This document shows positions 1 to 10,367 of a stretch of DNA of 64,000 bases, piece after piece. Made by a program: the position numbers and the translations under genes. The notes below the pieces were generated by a model that saw only the letters and a program-made list of their open reading frames with translations, did not search any database and was not told where the DNA came from. The DNA lies in assembly GCA_036346405.1 (NCBI GenBank), contig CM070548.1:57968611-58032610 (forward strand), given 5' to 3'. Source of the DNA: Phyllostachys edulis (lineage: Eukaryota; Streptophyta; Magnoliopsida; Poales; Poaceae). Every line of letters starts with the position of its first letter. The stretch's first letter is position 1.

Positions 1-1595
1 GAAACTTTTTTACCGAGTGGTTGCATTTCTTCAATAAGACAACTTGCTTCTGCTTCGGGGCAGTCGAAGTCGACTTCGATTGGTTGCACATTAAGGCTGG
101 GGTCATGAGCTTTAAGTTTTGCCAATGCATAACTTATAGCACTTTCGACCGCCTCCTTGATGGACTCAGTTTGATTGGCCTTCAGAGTGGTCACCAGTTC
201 TTGCAAAGTCCCAACTTGTTCCCCAATAGTACTTACGTGAGCAGCTATCGTATCATCTTGAGGAGCTTTTCCCTTAGTACGTAGCTCACCAAGTACATTG
301 TTTAGGAGCGTGATATTGTCTTGAAGATTAATCTTCATCGCCTCCATGACCTGTTGGGTACGAGTCGAAGCCTCGCGGAGTTGTTTGTTTTCGACCACTT
401 GTTCTGACAAGAATAAGACTGGTCGAGTAAATAAACTTATAGAGGAGAGAATAAAATAGTCATAGGTAAAAGAATTTCTTACTTGCTAGACGAGAATCTA
501 ACTTCTCGATTTCTGCATTATGAGAAACGACGGTCTCAGCATGCCGCCCCTTCCATAACTTGACTTCCTCTGCGTTTGCTTTAGCAATGCGGACAGTCTC
601 GTTATAAATCATAGTCTTATCCCTAAGTTCATTTTCGAGTCTTCCCAGTTCAAGATCCATTTCTAAAAAAGAAACGAGAATTAGAAAAGGAAGGGAACTC
701 GTAATGGACTGCAGGAAAAGAAATGCTTACCTGATCGGCGAGATCTCAGCCTCTCAATTTCTTGATCCTTCTCTTTGGATATACGAAAAAGCTCGCGAAT
801 AACCACAGTTTTTTCCTTAACTTCATCCTGAAGCTGTCTCGTATCATCTTCTTTTTCTGAAAAGAAGCAACAATCAGGTAAAAATCAACAATATAAGCAG
901 TCCTAAGTCCAAAGACTTCATCGCTTATCTTTTCCTCGCATTTCTTCGATTCTTGAGAGTTAGCTTCTTTAACCTTCCTCAAGAGGAATTCTACTTGTTC
1001 ACATAGCTTTCTCGACTCCTCTTTCTCATAATTGAGCGAGTCGGCCAAAGTCTTTTCGTCACTATTTAACCTGTAAAGGTTAAAAGTGGACATGAACATT
1101 ATCAAATTGGTCGTAAGTTCTTCTACAACCATTGATCCAGTCGTAAGTTCTTCTACGACCACGGATCTAGTCGTAAGTTCTCCTACAATAAAGCATCTGG
1201 TCGTAAGCCTTTTATGACTTGAGCCTCCCAGTTTGTCGAGCCATTCCATAAAAGTATTGAAAGAGCTCAAGGTCTGCTGGAATTCCCAGGTACGCCTCAC
1301 ATAGATATACAAATACGCTCAGCATTGTGATGGAATTGGGACCAAGGTTTACCAATTCCACTCCAAAATACTCAAGTATAAGTGTGAGAAAGGGGTGAGC
1401 CGGCAATCGAAGGCCACACTCACAATACGCTTGGAAGACGGGGATTTGATCATTCTCCCCCGACGGCCAATGCTCCTTATACGCCGCGAACCACTCCACG
1501 AGGACCTTCTCTGGAATCTTCCCGGCGTCAACCAGAGCTTGAATCTTCACTTCATCCATCTCCAATTCGGCCCACTCGGCGACTCTCCCAGCCAT
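1..1595 (-). pseudogene. Transposase_28-type antisense ORF of gypsy element (deletion derivative)
   Basis: Starts at ATG 1595. The first about 125 residues read like Pfam PF04195 ('putative gypsy type transposon'), with the family signature around FQAYCECGLRLPAHPF and FVYLCEAYLGIPADLELF. After about 1212 the homology to the copy at 58143-63525 jumps to its 3' half, so about 2 kb of gene is missing and the two halves are joined near a repeat array at 1111-1219. The rest is a set of short coiled-coil-like exons (near 930-1090, 731-860, 484-664 and 1-410) with recognisable GT/AG splice sites. One exon repeats the coiled-coil module one more time than the right copy does. The product is unknown. 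No catalytic residues for transposition are visible. The gene continues past the left edge. Confidence 0.65.
1111..1219 (-). repeat. Palindromic 30-bp-period array in antisense gene
   Basis: Four units start at 1111, 1141, 1171 and 1201, exactly 30 bp apart. Each contains a version of GTCGTAAGTTCTTCTACGAC, a 6-bp inverted repeat (GTCGTA/TACGAC) around an 8-nt loop, separated by about 10 bp of variable sequence. The period is a multiple of three, so a minus-strand ORF (746-1312) reads through it and encodes decapeptide repeats containing VVEELTT. Confidence 0.9.
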
Positions 1596-1701
1596 TTCTC
1601 TTAGAAAAGGGAGATTTTTGTTAGTGGCGGAGAAGACAAGAACTCGACGAACAGTGGATCGATTTGGGGAAGAGTATGAACTTAAGTCTTACCCCCGGTA
1701 A

Positions 1702-1711
1702 GTATTTATAA
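1702..1711 (-). promoter_or_regulatory. TATA box of antisense ORF
   Basis: On the minus strand this reads TTATAAATAC, about 107 bp upstream of the ATG at 1595. The homologous element on the right has TTATAAAAA at 57991-57999, about 145 bp upstream of its ATG. The conserved position suggests that the antisense gene has its own promoter inside the retrotransposon. Confidence 0.5.
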
Positions 1712-2139
1712 CCGTGTACCTTGGGCTGAAGGCGTGGCATTCCAAAGGTTGCCACCGCTTCGGGAACCGTTCCAACGGAAAGAATTAACGGGAGTTATTT
1801 GCAATTCCCTAACTTGTCCGTTCAGGGAAATCAGGTTCGTTTCACACCTCAAGCGAAATTACTTCCTTGGTCAGATCTTTTTGACCAAAAGAAATGTTAA
1901 TCGAAAAGGTTTTTCTTCCGATCACCATACTACGACCACCTCGTGATCGTTGGAATGTTCTACGACTATTTAATAGTCGTAAGTAACTTTCTTGACCAAG
2001 CATATTTCTGATCAAAGTAGTACACGAATGTCGAAGCGTTTTGCCTTTGACCATCTTTTTACGACCCTCTCGTGGCCGTAAGACCATCCATAACTCTTTT
2101 ACCAAGTAAGTTGCTTTCACTTGAAGCTGGGGGGCTAGA

Positions 2140-2905
2140 TGACGAAGATCTAATAATCCTCATTTTATCTTTCATCTATAATTTTCATTATGGGTAAATA
2201 TGATGTCATATGGACCCAGAGTATACCCCTTAATGTTATAAGGGAGGAGCCTACTAGGTGGTTGTAAGTTCTTCTACGACCACCCCCATAGTCGTAGGTA
2301 TTGCTACGACTACCTCATGGTCGTAAATTCTTCTACGACCACCTCCATAGTCGTAAGTATTGCTACGACTACCTCATGGTCGTAAGTTCTTCTACGACCA
2401 GGTCACCTACGACCACCTTATGATTAATTAAACCTACAGACAAGTGGGTCCAATTGATTAAGAAATTCAAATAGCCAATATACGCTGTTACTCTGCGAAG
2501 TAATAGCATGTAATGCTCCATTATCTCTGATATATAGCTGTTAGGTAACGTGAAGGAGTTAATACATTGGTGATTATTGCCAACATGCTGAATTCTGATG
2601 AATGTGATGAGGCGCCACTCCACTGGAGAAACCGCCACTCCTTCACGTACTATATAAGGGCGGCAATCGAGAAGGAAAGGGCGATCGAATCGGGCCATCA
2701 GAAGACAAGCACTATCATCTGTAATAGTCTTAGTTTTTCCCCGTTGTTCGAATACACTCAATACCATACACACACAGGGAGTAGGGTTATTATTCTCCCG
2801 AGAAGGCCCGAACTCATATAAAAATCCCGTGTCAATCTCTCTGCGTGATTTCATTCTAGGAGACCCCTAATCAAACAATCTTTACGTAAGTTCGGTTCTA
2901 AAACA
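2140..2905 (+). repeat. 3' LTR of Tat-like element
   Basis: 766 bp, TG...CA ends, directly after the polypurine tract. The last 60 bp or so match the inverted copy at 56848-56905 at high identity, and the segment near 2740-2870 matches 56890-56990. It contains the palindromic array at 2261-2398. Confidence 0.7.
2261..2398 (+). repeat. Palindromic 29-30-bp-period array in LTR
   Basis: Five units start at 2261, 2291, 2320, 2350 and 2379. Two unit types alternate: GTCGTAAGTTCTTCTACGAC and GTCGTAAGTATTGCTACGAC. Both keep the GTCGTA/TACGAC arms and change the loop. A degenerate sixth unit follows at about 2401-2420. Confidence 0.9.
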
Positions 2906-3670
2906 CCTAAGAAGATTTATTTTGCAAATGGTGATAGTATGATGATTTGATTGTCGACTTCTTTTATGTAGATGTTTTGTACATACCAAGGATAGACATT
3001 TAAATATTTCAGGTTTATGTATTTTGTATCACCTGAATTTCATCTATATATTGCAGTTGTATTTGATTGTTGATATAACATTTTCTAAGTGACACGATTG
3101 AGAAAATTGTATGTTTTCTAAATTCTGATTGAATGGTGCAAACAATTGGGAAAATATTAAATTCACTATTTTAGGTGGTATAATTATTATTTTTAGTATT
3201 TTACATGCATATTCCTAGGTGTCTAATCTACCGGGAATAATCGCAATGAGGGCAGTTAACTACCAGGAAAAAGAGAATCAAGGGTAGTTAACTGCCGGGG
3301 AAAAGAGAATCTAGGGCAGTTAACTGCTGGGGAAACGCTAATTGCCGGGAAATCAAATAACTGCCGGGGAAAACCAACATAGCTAGGGTTGGGAAAACGA
3401 ACATGCGAGGGTAGGTTAACTGTCGGCAATACGTATAACAGCTGGGGAAACTCCAACTGCCGGGAAAAATCTAATTGCCAGGGAAAAAAACCTTATCTAG
3501 GACAGTTAACTGCCGGGAATACACATATCTGCCGGCAAAAGTCTTTCCCGACAGCACTTTACCAGGCAGGCAATAAGTGCTAGGGAATGTTTTTGCCGAC
3601 AGATAATTTGCTTCCAAAGCACTTTTCTCCGGCAGTTTAATTGTCCTTAATACTATGCCATGGTGTAGTG
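2906..3670 (-). mobile_element. CACTA (EnSpm-type) transposon terminus
   Basis: The right edge reads TAGTG at 3666-3670. On the minus strand the element therefore starts CACTACACCATGGCATAGT, which is a CACTA-type terminal inverted repeat. The inward 400 bp (about 3240-3660) is packed with degenerate copies of AGTTAACTGCCGGGGAAA in both orientations, the usual subterminal transposase-binding repeats of this superfamily. Sequence 2906-3235 is AT-rich with no ORF. The other terminus is not visible, and the Tat-like element interrupts it at 2905. The 3-bp target duplication would be ATC at 3671-3673. Confidence 0.7.
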
Positions 3671-6600
3671 ATCTTGACATTTCATCCTGTCCATAAATTA
3701 TTTTATAAAAATAAAAGCTACTTCAAGCAAGTTCGTGAAACCACCCATGACCATGGGCACGGTTGTCTAGATAGTTTTCTCACTCTACAGAGTTTGCACA
3801 CTTTACCTACAAGAGACAATCAACTTATGATGTCCATCTTGACACACTTCCATAGGTGTGAGACTAAGATAATTATCACAAGGCTTTTATAATGCCTCAC
3901 CTCAACGCAACCCTACCCGTTAGGTATCACCTCCTTGGGCCGTACCCCCGGGAGGTCTCCCTTTTGCGCCGTGTGGTTTTCCTGTGGCTCCTACCCATAC
4001 CCACATCACACACTCACCAATGGCGAAGCCACACTGAGGCGAACAAATTAGTTAGCCAAGTCGTGCCGTTATAGACTTGTGGTTGCACTATTTTTACACG
4101 AGAGGTCATCACAAAATCTGGGTCCTTAATTGACTTGGGTGGTACTTCCCCATACCCACTCTATCGTACTCTTATCCACACCTGCCACGCTTTCCAGCCG
4201 TCCAAGTCGAAATCTATTTTTGGGTTTCTTTTGTTTTGAAATTCTTTTCTAGTTCAACATACTAGTCAGGCTCCAACCTTTACTACCCAAATCCAGTTTA
4301 AACTTTTAAATGATGTTGGGGCAAATTATTACCCACAAGCCAATGTATCTAAGCAATGCTAAGCATGACACTTAGATATAGACTTAGTAACTAGTATGTA
4401 TATCATTAACTCTAGGGTGACAAGGATAGAGTCTAAGTTCAAGGATTGGAAGTTTATATGCAATTAATGTTAAGGTATTAACTATGAGCTTATATCAATA
4501 TAGTTGTATAAAGCATAGCGATGCAATTTCATAATTGAAACAATATAATTGCATTTCAAAAAGTAGGTACAAAATGATCAAAGTGTTGACTCGCCTTGCT
4601 CGATGTCTTGGGGATCTTGGTCTTGCTTAGTCTGGTATTCCTCTCGAGCTTCAGTATCTATATTCGCGAAAATGACCAAGTTCGAATAAACACGAATGGA
4701 TTCAAATTGCATTAAAAATTCAAATGAACTCCAAAATTGATATTTTTGGATTGGTTGGGTAGAGTTTGAATTTAGATAAATTTAGGAACAAGAATCGTTC
4801 AATTTGGATTTAAAACGAGGGAGAACGAGCTCTTCGAAGTTTTAAATCCAAATTAAATTTTGAAATTGTTAGGGGATAGAGAATCCTCTTACTGACAGGT
4901 GGGACCCACTGGCTTTTATTTTCCTTTTGATTTACTTCTTATTTGGAAAATCTTACAGTGACTGATAGGTGGGAGCCCCTTGTATTTTAATTTCAATTTT
5001 GTTCTTTTTTCTAATTAGAATCGGCCAAAGTCAGTGACAGGTGGGCCCCAGCCCATACGAACTCGGTCCATGGAATAGTGCGTGGACCGAGGACCCACAT
5101 GTCAATGGTGCCGGCCTACAGACCGTGTCCATACTATGCACTTAAAGGGGTTGGGTCCATATGTCATAGACTCAATGTATAATTTAGTTCCTAATTATAC
5201 TTTACTTAACTGCATTGGGTCCACATATCATACTAATTTAGCCTTGAATTAACCCTTCTCCTAACGACGTCATTATGGCTTAATGACTTTGCCACAGTGA
5301 ACTACAGTGTTCTTCCCCCCAATTCGTTCGGAACAGGGGAGACATTGGGTGTTCTCGGGCTGTGCTTGACGTTGGTGAGCCGAGCCTTAGGAGCGTCCCA
5401 GATCACGAAAAATGGAACCCTAGGACACGGGCGACACTATCGGTGTCGACGGCCATTCCGACAAACGGGGGTGCGCATCACAATCTAGCCCCTGAGGGGG
5501 TTCTAAGTGTTTAGCCCGAACGATGCATGGTGCCTCGTGCATGGATGTCCACGGCGACCGCATCGTGGACGAAGGGAACAAAGACGCAGCGGCCTTCTGA
5601 TTGCCTTACAAACTTAACCGTGAACGCTATAGCTACTCCCACTCCTAGAAAATGAGATGACATGGTTACCTTGGTCAATATGGTCGTGGTGGCGGAGTTG
5701 GGAGGTGGAGGGAGCCAACAGTACAACGCTGGTTTGCCGGGGCCGAGGAAGAAGACGATGCAACACCGAGCATCTCTTTGGAAGAGAAGGCAAGAGGTTG
5801 TGAGCCACAGGAAGGCGGGGCCATGACGGTGCTGGTGGACAAGAGACCAAGGTCGGGGCTCACCGAGGAAGTGACTCGACGTGGAGGAGCAGGGTGGCAT
5901 GACCGGTCTCAACGAACAGAGCGGAGGAAGACGAGCGACAACACCGGCCTTGTGAAGAAGAGGTGGAGGGGAGGTGAGCACGAAGTGAAGAGGGCCGTTG
6001 CGGACCTAGAGTGATGATCCGGGGCGACAGGGACTCACCTAGGTGGTGGAATGGGCTCGACAGACAACGGCAATCATCAGAGTAGAGTTCGCGGCTTCAC
6101 GGGCGTTTTGGGCTTGCTAGTGCTCGAAAGGGAAAATAGGGGTGAGGGAAATGCGTCGGGGGCGAAAGCGAACTCGGTGCCATGCTTAAATAGGTAGGGG
6201 ATGAAAGGAGGGAAGGTGGCTGGCCGGTGTGCGACATGATAGTGGTGGGTGGAGTAGTGGCGGCGTGGGGTAGCAGTGGCTGAGATGCAACGCGGGCAGG
6301 GGGTCGAGCGACGGGTTGGGCACCAAACCCCTCGTGCGTGCGTTATGACGGTGGTGTGGTGCCAGTGGTGGCTGTGACACTTGTGGTATGACGCTAGTGC
6401 GGGGCAGGGCGTGACGCCATGGGAGCAATGGAGCAAGTGGTGCCGCTAGCTACGTGGGGGAGCCAGGGGAGGTGTAGCTGGGCTAGCAACGTCGGGTGGG
6501 TGGGGATGAGGTGGGTCGAGGCCGAAAAGGCATGGGAGGCGGGGTTGCACGTTGAAATTTGGTCTTGGCCATTGGGGAAAAGAGTGGGCCGAGGCTAGGC

Positions 6601-7002
6601 CAAGACAGGGAGAAAGGAAGCAGGCTGGTCCGACTGGAAAAGAGAAAGAAGAAAGAATGGGAAAAGAAACGAGAAAAACAAAAAGATGGTGGGCTGGTTT
6701 TCCGGCTCCAGTGCAATTCCAAGTTTTTAGAGATTTTTAGGTGGTCCTCTTGTATGTGAAATTCAAATTTGGATTTGAATTTCTGCTTTAGGGTTCTTGG
6801 CTTTCAATAGTGCTTTGAATGTGACACTCTTAATTTAATTTTTAATTGCCAATTTTTTTTTTCAGAAAATCTCTTGAGCATAGCTGCAACTAAATAACTT
6901 CAAAAAGCTTGAAAATAAGTTAACAATTGGTAACACAAAAAGTTTTTAAAAATCTCACATTTTTAACCTCACAGTTTTTGTCTAAAATTTTGAATTGTTA
7001 CA
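3671..7002 (-). mobile_element. Old gypsy LTR remnant
   Basis: Noncoding. It shares features with the large LTRs at 19262, 36932 and 53080: a 'tctacagagtttgcacactttacc' type segment near 3785-3815 that recurs near 20225 and 37630, and GTGGGACCCAC-like blocks near 4900-5050. It ends at 7002 in ...GTTACA, which on the minus strand gives an LTR start of TGTAACAATTC, resembling TGTAACATCCC in the other copies. No matching left end or target duplication is present, because the CACTA element appears to have landed in it at 3670. The GC-rich ORFs at 5511-6759 lie inside and are not credible genes. Confidence 0.5.
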
Positions 7003-7376
7003 AGTTACTAGAAGTTCACTTGCAAGACATGCGCTGAACTCACGCCAAGGTTGCATCAATGTGGGCCCATGGGACGGACGCGGGCCCACTTGACGTCTTG
7101 CTGAAGGCGAAAGTCTTGATGCGAATGCACGGTTACCTTGAGGATCGAAGGCAGCAAGCGGATCATGATGCAATCAGACAAATACTGTTTTGACGTGTTT
7201 CCACCAAAAATTAATTATAGTAATAAGTGTATAATTTCACCCACAAAAATTCAAATCTTGATATCTATCTGTTACACATGTAGATACGCCGCGTACGTTT
7301 CATCATAAATTTAGGAAAAATTTGATTATTTGCCACTACAAAAGGGTGAATTTTACAATTTACCTATATGTAAGTA
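7003..7376. other. Intergenic, no feature seen
   Basis: Unique-looking AT-rich sequence between the LTR remnant and the MITE. No coding or structural signal was found. Confidence 0.5.
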
Positions 7377-7632
7377 CTCCTTCCGTTTTTAAATACATGA
7401 CGTTTGACCAAACGTGCAGTCAAACTTATATAACTTTGACCATTACTTTTCATATGATTTTGTTAGTAAAAAATACAAAATTATTATATTATGAAAATAT
7501 TTATCATGACAAATCTAATGATACTATTCACTCATGATCAATCTAAATAGTTTTTTTATATATTATTAGTCAAAGTTAGATAAATTTGACTGTACGCTTG
7601 GTCAAACGTCATGTATTTAAAAACGGAGGAGA
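7377..7632. mobile_element. Stowaway-type MITE
   Basis: 256 bp with terminal inverted repeats of about 35 bp. The left end starts CTCCTTCCGTTTTTAAATAC and the right end is its near-perfect complement. It is flanked by TA on both sides (7375-7376 and 7633-7634), the Tc1/mariner target duplication. It is AT-rich inside and has no ORF. Ends of the CTCCxTCCGT type are typical of grass Stowaway elements. Confidence 0.85.
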
Positions 7633-10367
7633 TATGATATATAAATTCTATTTGGTAGTGATAAATAATAGAATCTCCCTAAAATTTAGGTTGCGATGTA
7701 CCAACAAGCCACCGCTACTCTCGCGAAACAAAAGGCTATATTTCAGTCTTTCAGCTACAGGTAGCGTTGGTTGGCTCAGTTAGGTAACCGCTCGACAAAT
7801 GTCGCTGCTACTACGGTACAAGGTGAGATAGACGTCCGGTCCTCGTGTTTCTTTCGTGGCGTTCACTGGCCGAGATACCGTCCGTGCACTCATCACCACA
7901 GGATGCACCCGGCTGACCGGCTCTGCCGCCTCCTGGTCCGAAGTCCGAACCACCCCTTTGTTTATGAGCGCGTCGGATTTGGCAGCATGCTCTATTTGGT
8001 GGAGGTCGTATCCTCCTCGGCTGGTGCTGGTGACGCTTTGTCAATGGTCACTTGTTTTCGTTTATTGAAATTTGAAATCATTGAAGAAACCAGTTGCTTG
8101 ATCAAACTAGCACACAAAAATTGGGAAACGCAGGCGATAGGAATTATAAACACAAGTGATGTATTTACAAGTCAGTCGAATGTTTTTTTTTTACAAATTA
8201 GTCGAATTTCTTGCTGTCGGATCAGTTCAAAGATACTTGCCTTCTTCTCATTCACATTTATCTTCTTCTAGGAAGTCAAAACGACGCCAACCAAAGTGAA
8301 GCAAGCAGCTACAGTGTAAGCAGAGCTGTTTTGTATAGGGTATGGGGGTGGGACTTCTTCCTTTTCATTTTCACAGTGATGCCGGGATGAACGAAGTCGA
8401 GACACGCATTTTAGGGTTTATTTGGATAGGAAGGGATTGAAAGGGATTTTAATTCAAATTCTGAGTCAATCTAAAGGGGCTGAGTCGGATCATAATGTAT
8501 CCAAATAAGTTCTTCGTGTTTCCTATTCACTCATGATGGTTTTCTATTCACTCATGATGGGGACTGGCCTGGGTTGATTGCTAGGTTTGGTAAGACAATA
8601 GAATTTGGTTTATGGATAGTTTGCAAGGATAGTCTTCTCTAGCTCACAACATATGGCTACGAGACGGGTGCATACAGGGGGCCACCACCGGATCCCACCG
8701 CAGGGGTCATCGGATCTCGAATGAACTTGCGCAATTTCTAAACAAGCTACAATTATTGATGTCTTTTTGGTGGGACCTAAACCTAAACCTCAATCCACCG
8801 AGAATATCAAGCTATTTTCTATCAAATTCAGGTAGAAGATTGAGTTGTTCTTGTGAAATTTTTGCGTTTCAAACATGTCTCCATCCGTGGAGAGGTGTAT
8901 CCGTGTATGCCAAGGACCTGCCGGAACTTGTGACTTCCCGGTGGCTTGCTAAGGTCTTCATGTATGAGCATGAATAATGACTTGTATGATGAGTTGCCAT
9001 GAACAACCAAAAGAGTGAAAGACCTGTCACAAAATTTTGGTATCGCCAGGTCGAGCTAAACTAAAATTTTGGTATTGCTCTGAAATTTTAGCTAGCATTT
9101 GATTCGATTTCAATATTTAACGTTGCTTGAAAATTTTGGTAACACCTTCTTCGTTCTATCCAATTGGCTGGCTCTATTGCAGCGGCAAAATCCATCGCCA
9201 AAAGTTTGGTTCAGCAGCAAGAGCCAGCAAGGAGCAAAAAAAGAGCGACGTGGCGTACTCTGGTTTGCTGAGGCTAGTAGCGTTAATGGCATGGTTACTT
9301 TCATTAACAAGCTTAAAATGATTATATTTCATAAATTGAGTATCTGATTTGTGATCCGTTTGAACCATTGTGTTCATTGTTATTTAATCAATAAAACAAG
9401 ACCGGTGTTAGCATATTTTAGTACAAAAATAAATAAATATCATGCAGAACCCGTATGTCATACTCATAATTTTGGTATGGTTGCAATTCAAACACATCAA
9501 TTTCGGTATTGCTCATAAATTGATATGGCTATGATACAAACATCAATTTTTTGGCCTAATTTTTGGTATTACAAAAGTATTAGTGTGGCTACCTAGAATC
9601 ACAAACCGAACATGCCCATAACGCGACCTTTCACGTTCTTCTCGTGAAGCAAGCATCAGACCCCAGCGAAGCACACTGCGATGGAAAAACACAGATACCG
9701 CCACGCCATATGCCCATACTGGAGCACTGTTCACACAACAGAGGATCCGGATCTATATTTGCTTGGTCGTGTACAGCAGCCACACTACTCAGCCATTTGA
9801 TACAGAGATAAAGGACACACCAAATGCAGCTGCAGAACAATTACAAGCTATCTGACAATGGCAAAAAGGTTCAATCCCATTGCTCATTTCGACACATTTT
9901 CTCAATCACATTGCTCATTTCAAGACAATTTGCCCAAAAAAAAGAACAAAAAGAGAGAATACAATGATAAATGGGAACAAAAAGAATTGGCCGGAGAAGT
10001 TAGCAGCACCTACTCGGAGCAAATCATAAGATAGTGATTTCCATTAAAAACAGTAGGGTGAATGAATGGAAAACAAAAACATATTACTACTACTACTTGG
10101 AAGGAAATTTGCAAAGAAAGAGCCCTCACGTGAAACTCCTCTCCATCAACCGTTGATTCCTTCCTATCAACAGAATCAACGGGTGATGGGTAGAGCCTCA
10201 AGTAAGGCCCTCCCCCGTCAGATTTTCTTCCCTACTTAATGCCATAGTGCGCATATCTAGGAGTTCACTAGCCTCCTAAATATCAAAATAACTATAGCAA
10301 TGTTTGTAGCTAACTGTACTACTTAGGTGGATAAAGCATCAGGCCCTGTTCTCACACCGCAATCGAT
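7633..10367. other. Intergenic region and 3' flank of HSF gene
   Basis: No gene was recognised. A short element with inverted ends lies at 8418-8509 (TTATTTGGATA against TATCCAAATAAG) and could be a hAT-like MITE. Around 9030-9150 and 9470-9580 there are scattered copies of AATTTTGGTAT, as in degenerate MITEs. Sequence just below 10368 is the presumed 3' UTR of the HSF gene. ORFs here are short and show no family features. Confidence 0.4.

Larger units (their letters stand above)
1..2905 (+). mobile_element. Tat-like Ty3/gypsy element, 3' part (runs off left edge)
   Basis: This is the 3' end of an LTR retrotransposon whose sense strand is plus. A G-rich polypurine stretch (2123-2139) lies directly before an LTR that begins TGACGAAG at 2140 and ends CTAAAACA at 2905. 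Sequence 1-2122 is the internal region and carries an antisense gene. The right flank starts CCTAA, which should be the 5-bp target duplication; its partner is outside the window. A diverged copy in opposite orientation lies at 56848-64000. Placement in the Tat lineage rests on the polypurine tract and the antisense Transposase_28-type ORF, which are known from Tat-group elements. No pol sequence is visible here. Confidence 0.7.

Noticed and set aside
1111..2398. CRISPR-like pattern of repeats and spacers
   Set aside because: Spacers are only 9-10 bp, repeats are diverged, there are no cas genes, and the DNA is eukaryotic transposon sequence.
5511..6759. GC-rich ORFs on both strands
   Set aside because: They sit in an old gypsy LTR remnant, in the same place where related LTRs also have chance ORFs.
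8756..9347. Short ORFs on both strands near 8.8-9.3 kb
   Set aside because: Each is under 85 codons with no domain, overlapping shadows, and MITE-like sequence nearby.
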